Origin: Marinilabiliaceae bacterium
GTDB lineage: Bacteria; Bacteroidota; Bacteroidia; Bacteroidales; Marinilabiliaceae
Reading direction: 5' to 3'
DNA: 64,000 nt
NCBI GenBank assembly: GCA_016933045.1
Contig: JAFGBR010000069.1
Coordinates: forward strand, 62,001 to 126,000
Shown: positions 9,228 to 18,177 of the stretch, piece by piece
Layout: every line of letters begins with the position of its first letter
Position numbering within the stretch: position 1 is the first letter of the stretch
Made by a program: the position numbers and the translations under genes
Notes under the pieces: generated by a model
Told to the model about the DNA's origin: nothing
Seen by the model: the letters and a program-made list of their open reading frames with translations, nothing else
Database searches by the model: none

Positions 9228-12200
9228 ATGACAAATATGAGTGTTGAAGTTAAAAAAATACCTCTTTCAAAAATTCAGGAACAATTTTGGATTTTGTGGA
9301 ATCTGTATCCTTCTGATACATCGTATAATATTCCATTAGTATACGATGTGGGCTGTGAAGTGAATATTGATGTGTTAATGAAGGCAATACAAAATGTATT
9401 GCATAATAATGATTTACTTCGAGCCTCAATGTCTGTTGAAAATGAGGAGCCTTATTTAATAATAGAGCCTTCTGAACGGTTTAATCCTGATGTTTTTTTT
9501 TATGAGAAAATAGTAAATTCCGATTTTTCAAACGATTTGTTTTCGCAACATATTTTAGGAGAAGTACATAAGCCTTTTAATTTATTAGCCGACAGATTGG
9601 TTAGGGTAACAAAGTTTAGTTTTAACGATAAGGTATTTATTGCAGTTGTTTTTCATCATATTATTATTGATTTGCATTCAAAACGTTTGTTTGCTAAATA
9701 TTTATCATTGACATATAATAAAATATGTAATTCGGATAATAATTTCGAGCAGTTAAATTTTGGGAGTCAATACGAATATTATACTAAATGGCAAAAGGAA
9801 TGGTTAAATTCCCATTTGGTGAAAAATGAAAAAGAGTTTTGGGCGAAAGAGTTGGATGTTGATAATGAGAAACTTACTTTTTTTGAAACTAGTAATAGTA
9901 AATCAAAATTAAAAAACGGTAGCCGAAAGTATGTTGAGTTTTCAAAAGATTTATCGTTTAAAATAGATCAGTTTTCATTGGATTACGAGATTATGCCTTT
10001 TGTGTTTTTTTTGGCTTCTTATGCAATTCTTTTATCACGTTTGAGTAATCAAAAACGTTTTTGCATTGGAGTGCCTTTCTCAAACCGGAGAAATACAGAA
10101 TTTGATGATACTATAGGTTGTTTTATTAATATTTTACCTCTTGTAATTGATTTGGACGGCGAAGTAACCGTTATTGATGTGATTAGGCAAATTCGTAAAA
10201 AATTATTGCTAATTCATAGGCATCAGGAATTGCCATATCTTGATATTTATTCATTGAAAAAAGATATTAAGCGTGAGTCTCTTTTTCAAACTGGTTTTAC
10301 TTTTGAAGAACCTGTAAAACTAAATTTGGGTGAGGTGGAATTAACTCCTGTTACCATTGAACGCAATGGTGCCCAGCTTGATGTTTTTCTTACTTTATGG
10401 AAAAGTGATGATAAATATTGTGGTTTTTGGGAGGTTGATTATCAAAAAATAACTGAGCAACAAAGTATTAAGATGAATAATATCTTTATTGAAATAATTC
10501 AGGCAGTGATGGAGAAACCTGATATATTATTTGATGATTTTGATATTATTACAACAGATGACCGTAATTTAATTGTTGAAGTAAATAATACTTTATGTGA
10601 TTATGAAAATTCTGTATGTCTGCATCATAAATTTGAAAAACAAGTAGATATAACCCCAGATTCCATAGCTCTAATATCAGAAAAAACATCACTCACATAT
10701 TTCGAAATGGATTTGATTGTAAATCAATTAGCTAATTATATAATTGATTGTGGAGTGCAAATTGGTGATGTTGTGGGAATTTGTTGTGAGCGAAAAATTG
10801 AAATGATGATTGCTATTATGGCAATTCTTAAAACCGGTGCATGTTATTTGCCACTTCAAATCGATAATCCATCTGAACGAATGGATGAAATTATTGATGA
10901 TTCAAAGCCTAAGGCAATACTGTCATCGGAATTAGGATCAAAAAACATTAATAGAAAAGAGCTACTTATTAATATCGATTCAATTATTGAAAAGCCTTAT
11001 TCCAATAATAATGCCCGTCCTAGTGTTTTGATGAATTCCGGAAACCTTGCATATATATTATATACATCAGGATCAACAGGAAAACCTAAGGGTACTTTAA
11101 TTGAACATCATTCTGTTTTAAACCGTGTGGGATGGATGCAAAAAATGTATCGTTTAACACCTAATGATAAACTGGTTCAAAAAACCCCAATAACATTTGA
11201 TGTTTCTGTATGGGAATTGTTTTGGTGGTTTTTTAACGGGGCAGGTTTAGTTTTATTAAAACATAATGGTGAAAAGGATGTAGAATTAATTTTAAATACA
11301 ATTGAAAAATATGGGATAACCCAGATTCATTTTGTGCCATCTATGTTTTCACCATTCTTCGATTTTATTAAACTGGGTAAATTTGAAAATAAACTGAGTA
11401 GTCTAAAAAATATTTTTTTGAGTGGTGAAGCTCTTTCGTCTCAAATGGTATGTGATTTTAACAAACTTAGGATAAATGCCATATTACCACAAATTGTGAA
11501 TCTTTATGGCCCAACGGAAGCAACTGTAGATGTTTCGTTTTATAATTGTTCAAATACAATGAGTTCAACCGATAAGGTTTATATTGGTAAACCTATTGAT
11601 AATACAGGGTTGTATGTTGTTAATGATCATTTACATATACAACCTGTTGGGATTAAAGGTGAATTAATTATTACCGGTGTTAATTTATCCAGAGGGTATT
11701 TGAATAGACCAGAGCTAACAAAAAAAGTATTTGTTGATTTTAAAACTCCTAATGGAGAGATTGTTAAGGCATACAAAACAGGTGACCTGGCGTTGCTTGG
11801 AACAAATGGAGAGCTTGAATATATTGGCCGAAAAGATAATCAGGTTAAAATTCGAGGAATGCGTGTTGAACTTGGTGAAATTGAAGCTAAACTCATTAAT
11901 CATCCAAAAGTTAGCAATGCCGCAGTAGTTGTAGCATTCGAAGGTGAGTTTAAGTCTTTAATCGGATATGTTACTACGGTAGCAAACGAAAAGATCGATA
12001 CCCAGAAACTTCGCAATGATTTGAAAAGCAGTTTACCTTCACACATGATACCATCTCAAATTATGGTATTAGATGCTTTTCCGTTAAATTCGAGTGGTAA
12101 AATTAATCGAAAGGCATTACCTAAACCCCAGTTAAGTTCAAATTTAAATGTGATTATTGATCCGGTTTCAGATTATGAAATGAAACTTTTAATAATATGG

Positions 12201-12485
12201 AAAGAAATCCTTAAGGTTGAGATTATTGGTGTTGAAGATAACTTTTTTGATGTAGGAGGCAACTCATTATTGGCATTGCGATTAATAATGAGGATAAATG
12301 AGATATTTATATTATCAGAAAATGTTATTACAATTATGGAACATCCTACAGTTCGATTGTACAGTAATTATTTGATGGAATTGCAGAATGGTGAAAAAAA
12401 AGAGTCTTTTGACCTTATTGATGCCAGAAAAGAAAAACGAGATAATATGCAGCGGAAGAAGAGGATTCGTTTAAATTTAATATAA
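9228..12485 (+). CDS. Nonribosomal peptide synthetase, module 2 (C-A-T), predicted serine
   Basis: The 1085-residue single module begins six bases after module 1. Its domains are condensation (HHIIID 143-148, again with Leu after Asp), adenylation (YTSGSTGKPKG 612-622, NLYGPTEA 758-765, YKTGDL, SSGKINRKALP) and T (GGNSL, Ser1013). The binding-pocket residues D658 V659 W662 H701 F730 S732 L759 V767 D768 and the A10 Lys give DVWHFSLVDK, which to my knowledge is the serine code of EntF. L-serine is therefore the predicted substrate with good confidence. The protein ends in a strongly basic tail (about residues 1063-1085), like module 1, and is followed by the PKS module after 23 bases. The order suggests acyl-X-Ser is passed to the ketosynthase encoded at 12509. 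Confidence 0.95.
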   Translation: MTNMSVEVKKIPLSKIQEQFWILWNLYPSDTSYNIPLVYDVGCEVNIDVLMKAIQNVLHNNDLLRASMSVENEEPYLIIEPSERFNPDVFFYEKIVNSDFSNDLFSQHILGEVHKPFNLLADRLVRVTKFSFNDKVFIAVVFHHIIIDLHSKRLFAKYLSLTYNKICNSDNNFEQLNFGSQYEYYTKWQKEWLNSHLVKNEKEFWAKELDVDNEKLTFFETSNSKSKLKNGSRKYVEFSKDLSFKIDQFSLDYEIMPFVFFLASYAILLSRLSNQKRFCIGVPFSNRRNTEFDDTIGCFINILPLVIDLDGEVTVIDVIRQIRKKLLLIHRHQELPYLDIYSLKKDIKRESLFQTGFTFEEPVKLNLGEVELTPVTIERNGAQLDVFLTLWKSDDKYCGFWEVDYQKITEQQSIKMNNIFIEIIQAVMEKPDILFDDFDIITTDDRNLIVEVNNTLCDYENSVCLHHKFEKQVDITPDSIALISEKTSLTYFEMDLIVNQLANYIIDCGVQIGDVVGICCERKIEMMIAIMAILKTGACYLPLQIDNPSERMDEIIDDSKPKAILSSELGSKNINRKELLINIDSIIEKPYSNNNARPSVLMNSGNLAYILYTSGSTGKPKGTLIEHHSVLNRVGWMQKMYRLTPNDKLVQKTPITFDVSVWELFWWFFNGAGLVLLKHNGEKDVELILNTIEKYGITQIHFVPSMFSPFFDFIKLGKFENKLSSLKNIFLSGEALSSQMVCDFNKLRINAILPQIVNLYGPTEATVDVSFYNCSNTMSSTDKVYIGKPIDNTGLYVVNDHLHIQPVGIKGELIITGVNLSRGYLNRPELTKKVFVDFKTPNGEIVKAYKTGDLALLGTNGELEYIGRKDNQVKIRGMRVELGEIEAKLINHPKVSNAAVVVAFEGEFKSLIGYVTTVANEKIDTQKLRNDLKSSLPSHMIPSQIMVLDAFPLNSSGKINRKALPKPQLSSNLNVIIDPVSDYEMKLLIIWKEILKVEIIGVEDNFFDVGGNSLLALRLIMRINEIFILSENVITIMEHPTVRLYSNYLMELQNGEKKESFDLIDARKEKRDNMQRKKRIRLNLI

Positions 12486-12508
12486 AATTTTTAAATATTT
12501 GGGCTGAT

Positions 12509-15508
12509 ATGGAAAAAATTGCAGTTGTAGGAATGGCCTGTCGGTATCCGGGAGCTAATAACATTGACGATTTTTGGCAAAATTTGATTGATGGAAAAGA
12601 GACTATTTCATTTTTCACCAATGATGTTTTAAGTCGTACCGAATATAATTATGAAGAACTGAAGAAAAATACAAAATATGTTCCAGCCCGGGGTATTCTT
12701 GAAGGTGTGGATATGTTTGATGCAAATTTTTTTGGTTTTTCACCAAGTGAAGCTGCAAATACAGATCCTCAGCATCGAATATGGCTCGAAACAGTATGGG
12801 ATGCTTTTGAAAATGCAGGGTGCGATCCATTTTGTTATAAAGGAGCAATAGGTGTTTTTGCCGGTGGTTATATTAACACTTATTTGCTGAATAATATATT
12901 GAGAGATCCTGAAAAAATGGAGAATTATATTCGTCTCCGAACTACCGAATCTTTTCAGGTTATGACTGGTAATGATATAGCATATTTGCCAACAAAAACT
13001 GCATATAAATTTAATTTAAAAGGACCAGCAATTAATGTTCAAACAGCTTGTTCTACCTCTTTGGTTGCTATTTCACAGGCATGTCAAAGTCTTTTTAGTT
13101 TTGAGTCTGATATGTGTATTGCCGGTGGGATATGTGTGAGTGTTCCTCAGGAAACAGGTTATATTTACCAGGAAGGTGCAATTCCATCGCCCGATGGGCA
13201 TTGCCGACCTTTTGATGCAAAAGCTAACGGAACAGTTTTTAGTAATGGTGTTGGTGTTGTTGTTTTAAAACGTCTGGAAGATGCAATTGCAGATAGGGAT
13301 AATATATATGCAGTTGTTGATGGTTGGGCTTTAAATAATGATGGTAATAAAAAAGTAAGCTATACTGCCCCAAGTATCGATGGTCAGGCAGAGGCTATTC
13401 TAATGGCTCAAAGTTTTAATGAAATATCACCCGAAAATATTTCTTATATAGAGGCTCACGGAACCGGTACTAACCTTGGCGATCCTATTGAAGTTGCAGC
13501 TTTGACAAAAGCATTTTCAAGATCTACCTCAAAAAAGCAATTTTGTGGAATAGGATCTTTAAAAAGTAATATTGGACACACCGATGCTGCAGCAGGAGTT
13601 GCATCGTTTATGAAAATATGTTTAGCCGCTTACCACAGGATTATACCTAAGACATTGCATTTTGAATCGCCAAATCCTCATATCGATTTTGCAAATTCAC
13701 CGTTTTATGTGGTAGATAAAAATATAGAATGGAATAGAGATGAAAAGTTAATTATGGGAGTTAGTTCATTTGGTATAGGTGGTACAAATGCTCACATAAT
13801 TATCGAGGAACCTCCCCGAAATGTGAAATTATCTTTAAATACTAACAGAAACTATATTATTCCGTTATCGGCAAAAACATCATCAGCATTAGATAAACGA
13901 ATAAAGAATTTTATAGATTTTTGTAAAGATCATCAAGAATATAATTTAGATGATTTGTTATATACACTGTGGAATGGGCGTAATCACATGAAACACCGGG
14001 CTACTGCAATTATTCCTTTAGGTGTAAAAAATGTTACTGATGGTGTACAATTTGAAAGAGGATCTGTTGATGAAAAAAATTCTTCATTAGCATTTTTGTT
14101 TCCAGGTCAGGGAGCTCAATTTTTTAAAATGGGATATGAGCTGTATAGGTCTAATGATAGATATAAGTCGTTAGTAAACCATGGATGTGATATTTTAAAA
14201 AATGAGGTTCAAATAGATTTAATAGAATTGTTATTTGAATCTGATAATCAGGAATTAGCGAATGAAAAACTGGCAGAAACATCTATTACACAACCAGCTT
14301 TATTTATTGTAGAGTATAGCCTTGCTAAATTATTGACTGAGAATAATATTATACCAAAATACTTAATTGGTCATAGTATTGGTGAATATGCTGCTGCTTG
14401 TATTGCAGGTGTTTTTGATTACGATACAGCATTGCGTATTGTAATTAAAAGAGGTCAGTTAATGCAACAAATGAAACCAGGTAAAATGTTTGCTGCTTTA
14501 TCTAATAAAGATAAGTTGTTGGAAATATCAGATTCGATGTTTGAGATAGCAGCAGAAAACGCACCTAATAGTTGTACAATTTCTTTTGAAACTGAAAATT
14601 ATGATATGGTGTGTAAGATTCTTGATTCAAACGAAATTGCGTGGATTCCTTTAAATACATCTCATGCATATCATTCAAAATCGTTTGATCCTATGCTTAA
14701 CGAGTTTGCCGAATATGTGAATCAATTTTATTTATCATCACCTGCTATTCCTGTTATTTCTTGTTATACGGGAGTTTTTTTAACTGCTGATCAGGCAACA
14801 TCCGGCAATTATTGGGCTAATCAGTTGCGGAATACTGTTAAGTTTTATAACGGAATAAAAACAATTTTAGATAAAGAGAGTGTGCTTTTTGTAGAAGTAG
14901 GGCCTAATACTCATTTGAACTCTATTCTTCGTGTTATTCCTGAGTTTGAAAACAAAAAGGCCGTTGTTACTACTTTAGGGCGTCCCGAAAATGTATCGGA
15001 GCCATTATATCTTGAAAAGATTGTTGGAAATATATGGAGTAGAATGGACTTTGATATAATGCCTTTTGTTGGCGATTTTTTGGATGCAAAAAAAGTTGTT
15101 TTACCAAATTACCCGTTCGAAAGAGAGAGGCATTGGATTGAATATAAAGTGCAAAAAAATAACCGCCCACATATTCAGTGTAGTAATGTTATAAATACTC
15201 AAATTAACGATGTTGCTGTGTTGAAAAATGAGGATGAATTGATTAAAATATGGGCAGAATCAATGGGTTTGAAAGAGATAAATAGTGATGATAATTTTTT
15301 CGATATCGGAGGTTCTTCATTACTTGCTCTTTCTATAAGTGAAAGAATAGAGAAGAAATTTAATGTTCCGTGTAATCTTCGTATTTTTCTTGAATACCCT
15401 ACAATAGCAAGTTTTGTTTCATATATTGAAAGAGTTCATCTATCTATTAAAGAAAATGCAAAAGATACAGAAGTAAAAGAGAGTAAAATTATTTGGGGTG
15501 AAATATAG
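12509..15508 (+). CDS. Type I polyketide synthase module (KS-AT-ACP)
   Basis: The 999-residue module has a ketosynthase (about 1-435; active Cys181 in TACSTS, His317 in EAHGTGT, His357 in NIGHTD). Next is an acyltransferase (about 525-830; FPGQGAQ at 531, GHSIGEY with Ser623, and HAYH at 719-722). An ACP follows (about 905-980; GGSSL, Ser937). HAYH resembles the HAFH signature of malonyl-specific AT domains rather than the YASH of methylmalonyl-specific ones, so malonyl-CoA is the likely extender. No ketoreductase, dehydratase, enoylreductase or methyltransferase is present, so the new beta-keto group should survive. The module would extend the seryl thioester from module 2 by two carbons. 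The thioesterase gene starts 46 bases downstream and has a docking domain that may bind this protein's C-terminus. Confidence 0.95.
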   Translation: MEKIAVVGMACRYPGANNIDDFWQNLIDGKETISFFTNDVLSRTEYNYEELKKNTKYVPARGILEGVDMFDANFFGFSPSEAANTDPQHRIWLETVWDAFENAGCDPFCYKGAIGVFAGGYINTYLLNNILRDPEKMENYIRLRTTESFQVMTGNDIAYLPTKTAYKFNLKGPAINVQTACSTSLVAISQACQSLFSFESDMCIAGGICVSVPQETGYIYQEGAIPSPDGHCRPFDAKANGTVFSNGVGVVVLKRLEDAIADRDNIYAVVDGWALNNDGNKKVSYTAPSIDGQAEAILMAQSFNEISPENISYIEAHGTGTNLGDPIEVAALTKAFSRSTSKKQFCGIGSLKSNIGHTDAAAGVASFMKICLAAYHRIIPKTLHFESPNPHIDFANSPFYVVDKNIEWNRDEKLIMGVSSFGIGGTNAHIIIEEPPRNVKLSLNTNRNYIIPLSAKTSSALDKRIKNFIDFCKDHQEYNLDDLLYTLWNGRNHMKHRATAIIPLGVKNVTDGVQFERGSVDEKNSSLAFLFPGQGAQFFKMGYELYRSNDRYKSLVNHGCDILKNEVQIDLIELLFESDNQELANEKLAETSITQPALFIVEYSLAKLLTENNIIPKYLIGHSIGEYAAACIAGVFDYDTALRIVIKRGQLMQQMKPGKMFAALSNKDKLLEISDSMFEIAAENAPNSCTISFETENYDMVCKILDSNEIAWIPLNTSHAYHSKSFDPMLNEFAEYVNQFYLSSPAIPVISCYTGVFLTADQATSGNYWANQLRNTVKFYNGIKTILDKESVLFVEVGPNTHLNSILRVIPEFENKKAVVTTLGRPENVSEPLYLEKIVGNIWSRMDFDIMPFVGDFLDAKKVVLPNYPFERERHWIEYKVQKNNRPHIQCSNVINTQINDVAVLKNEDELIKIWAESMGLKEINSDDNFFDIGGSSLLALSISERIEKKFNVPCNLRIFLEYPTIASFVSYIERVHLSIKENAKDTEVKESKIIWGEI

Positions 15509-15553
15509 ATAAGATTATTATTGCTATAATATTGTTTTGTAAACAGAAATGAG

Positions 15554-16489
15554 ATGATAAATGATTTGCTTGATGAGTTAAATGAAAAGCATATAAACAT
15601 AACTTTTTTAGATGGAAAGCTTAAGTATAATGGCCCTGAAGATCAGATTTCGCAAGAGCTAATTGGAAGGTTAAAGGCTAATAAATTGCAATTAACAATG
15701 CATTTTTGGCCAAAAGAAGCCCCCAATATTTATCCAATTAACCCGGTTGGAAATTTAATGCCGGTATTAATGTTGCATGGAGGATCGTATTTTCAATTGA
15801 CCGATGATTTGGGAAATGGCAGACCTTTGTATAGTTTTGCTTATATTGGTTCGGAAACTGAAGATAGTAAAATTAAATATAAATCAGTTGAATCTTTTGC
15901 AGGTGAATATATTAGGCAATTGAATCACGTTGTTGCTTCCGATTCATTTATTGTTGGTGGATTTTCAATGGGAGGGCATTTAGCTTTTGAAATGGCATTA
16001 CAGCTTCGAAAAAATGGTAAGAATATCCCTTTAGTTTTTTTGGTTGATTCTGGTCTTGTTGCTTATGATAAGCATGATTATGGAAGCAATATATTAAAAA
16101 AAACAGTAGATTTGGGAGTTTCTTTAGCTAGTAAAGTGATTTATTTTTTCCCCCGAAAGTATTATAGTCTAAAATATTCATTGTTTAAATCGACTTTTAA
16201 GAAGATGTCGATTAATAAAAGAACAGCGTATATTGTTAAAATATATGATCGATTAATTGCTCGATATAAGCCTCAAGAACAATATGATGGCAAAATATTA
16301 CTTTTTAGGGCAAGTATGAATTTATCATCTTCCAGGTATCTGGGATGGGATAAAGTATGTAAGAATATTACTGTTGTGGATTACGAAGGGAATCATGCTT
16401 CGATGTTTCACGATAATGATGTGATTCAACTAATAAAAACCCATATTGCCGATGCTGTATTTGAAATATCTAAAGAGAATTCAATATAA
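15554..16489 (+). CDS. Thioesterase with N-terminal TubC-like docking domain
   Basis: The 311-residue protein has two parts. Residues 1-50 fit the TubC N-terminal docking pattern (INDLLDELNEKHINITFLDG, then KLKYNGP and a Leu/Lys-rich helix), which normally receives the C-terminal tail of an upstream synthase. Residues 65-305 are a type I thioesterase-like alpha/beta-hydrolase, with Ser138 in GGFSMGGH and a C-terminal His in GNHASMF. It is the last gene of the cluster and should release the product from the PKS ACP. Hydrolysis would give a beta-keto acid. Cyclisation through the seryl amide nitrogen would give a tetramic acid, and through the seryl hydroxyl a six-membered lactone. The sequence does not decide between them. 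A 391-base gap follows before the glycan locus. Confidence 0.9.
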   Translation: MINDLLDELNEKHINITFLDGKLKYNGPEDQISQELIGRLKANKLQLTMHFWPKEAPNIYPINPVGNLMPVLMLHGGSYFQLTDDLGNGRPLYSFAYIGSETEDSKIKYKSVESFAGEYIRQLNHVVASDSFIVGGFSMGGHLAFEMALQLRKNGKNIPLVFLVDSGLVAYDKHDYGSNILKKTVDLGVSLASKVIYFFPRKYYSLKYSLFKSTFKKMSINKRTAYIVKIYDRLIARYKPQEQYDGKILLFRASMNLSSSRYLGWDKVCKNITVVDYEGNHASMFHDNDVIQLIKTHIADAVFEISKENSI

Positions 16490-16880
16490 CTTTGTTATTA
16501 ATAATAAATTTATTTAACCATCTTTTAATGATATGATGATTATATATAGACTATCAAATAATTGAAAAAGTAATACTATTGATACGTTTTTTTTTGATTT
16601 GCAATATAATTGCAGGTTTTAGACAAAAAAAAAGACTTGTTTGTCATTTTTCAATATCTGGTATTTGTCAGAATACTATTTTTGGAAACATTCTCTTTTT
16701 TGCAAAAAAATTGTTTGGTTTCTAATTATGGGACTAAGGGGGCGAAGCTGTATCATGTATGTTAAAATCTTTTGATTATTTTATCTCGATTGTGTTTGTA
16801 AATGCTTTATTTATAGATATTTGATGTTATTTGATTAATTGTAAAATAAATATACAAATAAGAATTTTAATACTACTTAT
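16490..16880. other. Gene-free junction between the NRPS-PKS cluster and the polysaccharide locus
   Basis: No convincing gene is present. Visible elements: a perfect short inverted repeat GCAAT-ATA-ATTGC (16601-16613); a weak GACAAA/TTTGTC hairpin (16622-16645) followed by a T-rich run, which might end the upstream unit; and an isolated G-rich stretch at 16730-16750. Sequence downstream of that, around 16770-16835, has several TTTG words. Near-matches to the Bacteroidota -7 element (TGTGTTTG, GATATTTG) suggest the promoter of the glycan operon lies here, but none is a perfect -33/-7 pair. Confidence 0.5.
16730..16750 (+). promoter_or_regulatory. G-rich leader element, possible antitermination (ops-like) site
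   Basis: A G-rich stretch of 21 bases ending GGGGGCGAAGCTG stands out in a leader that is otherwise almost all A and T, about 130 bases before the first gene of a more than 30-kb one-way glycan operon. The core GGCGAAGC loosely resembles the ops element GGCGGTAGC used by RfaH/NusG-type factors in polysaccharide operons. The match is partial and no NusG-like gene is in the window. Confidence 0.25.
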
Positions 16881-18095
16881 ATGAACAATAGTATAGTTGT
16901 TTCAACAATTGGGTTAGGGTATATTGGTTTACCAACAAGTGCCTTAATAGCCAATCATGGAATTAGAGTTTTTGGTATGGATATTAATGAAGAAGTTGTT
17001 AATATTATTAATAGAGGTGATATTCATATTGTTGAACCTGAGCTTAAAGATATTGTAAAAAATGCTGTTGAGAAGGGTTTTTTTAAAGCTTCAACAAAAG
17101 TTAAAGAAGCTGATTGTTATTTAATTGTTGTGCCTACACCCTTTAAGGGAAATCACGAACCCGATATTTCATTTGTTGAGGCTGCTACATTAAATGTTAT
17201 TCCTCTTTTAAAAGAAAATGACTTGTTTATTATTGAGTCAACATCTCCGGTAGGTACTACTGAAAAAATGCGAGATTTGATTTTTAGTAAACGACCTGAA
17301 TTAAAAGATAAAATTTTCATAGCATATTGTCCCGAAAGAGTGTTGCCGGGTAATGTAATGTACGAGTTGGTTAATAATGACAGGGTTATTGGTGGGGTAG
17401 ATGAAAAATCAACCCAAAAGGCTGCCGGATTTTATTCCATGTTTGTAAAAGGAGAATTGCACAAAACCAACGCACGTACTGCCGAAATGTGTAAATTAAC
17501 CGAAAATGCTAGTCGTGATGTTCAAATTGCTTTTGCCAACGAACTGTCGTTAATATGTGATAAAGCTTGTATTAATGTTTGGGAACTTATAAACCTGGCA
17601 AATAAACATCCTCGTGTAAATATTCTTCAGCCCGGATGTGGGGTAGGTGGCCACTGTATTGCCGTGGATCCGTATTTTATTGTTTCGGACTACCCACGTG
17701 AATCACAATTAATTGGCAAAGCCCGTGAAACAAACAATTATAAATCGTTTTGGGTGGCTGAAAAAATTCATTCCACAAAAATGGAGTATCAGCTTAAATA
17801 TGGAAAGACACCTTCGATTGCTATTATGGGTCTTGCATTTAAGCCAAATATTGATGATTTAAGGGAATCGCCTGCTAAATATATTGCACAAAAGGTGATT
17901 CAAAATGCTAATGATGACATAATATACTTTGTTGAACCAAATATTAAAGAGCATCAGATTTTTAAATTAACACCTTATCAGGAAGCTTATGATAAAGCCG
18001 ATATTGTTGTGTTTTTAGTAGCTCACAACGAGTTTAAAACTCTAGAAGTGAAAGGAGATAAGGTGATTTTAGATTTTTGTGGTATTACTAAATAG
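16881..18095 (+). CDS. wecC: UDP-N-acetyl-D-mannosamine dehydrogenase (UDP-sugar 6-dehydrogenase family)
   Basis: The 404-residue enzyme oxidises the C6 hydroxyl of a UDP-HexNAc, most likely UDP-ManNAc to UDP-ManNAcA, using two NAD+. The N-terminal Rossmann fold shows GLGYIGLPTS (11-20). The catalytic Cys259 is in GVGGHCIAVDP. The long central helix and the C-terminal MGLAFKPNIDDLRESP segment are typical of the WecC/UDP-glucose dehydrogenase superfamily. It is the first gene of the glycan locus and supplies a uronic acid, a carboxylate that could feed the amidating enzymes encoded further on. A UDP-GlcNAc 2-epimerase (WecB) is not in this window and must be encoded elsewhere. The related UDP-GlcNAc 6-dehydrogenase (WbpA) is the main alternative. 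Confidence 0.88.
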   Translation: MNNSIVVSTIGLGYIGLPTSALIANHGIRVFGMDINEEVVNIINRGDIHIVEPELKDIVKNAVEKGFFKASTKVKEADCYLIVVPTPFKGNHEPDISFVEAATLNVIPLLKENDLFIIESTSPVGTTEKMRDLIFSKRPELKDKIFIAYCPERVLPGNVMYELVNNDRVIGGVDEKSTQKAAGFYSMFVKGELHKTNARTAEMCKLTENASRDVQIAFANELSLICDKACINVWELINLANKHPRVNILQPGCGVGGHCIAVDPYFIVSDYPRESQLIGKARETNNYKSFWVAEKIHSTKMEYQLKYGKTPSIAIMGLAFKPNIDDLRESPAKYIAQKVIQNANDDIIYFVEPNIKEHQIFKLTPYQEAYDKADIVVFLVAHNEFKTLEVKGDKVILDFCGITK

Positions 18096-18177
18096 TGAAA
18101 GGATTATTGGTGAAAATGGTTCATATTGAGTAAATTCATTTAATTAAAGGCAATCAATTTTAACTTATTTTTTGTTT

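Noticed and set aside
16601-16613. Short perfect inverted repeat GCAAT-ATA-ATTGC as an operator
   Set aside because: A 5-bp arm palindrome is expected by chance in AT-rich DNA, and no regulator gene is adjacent.
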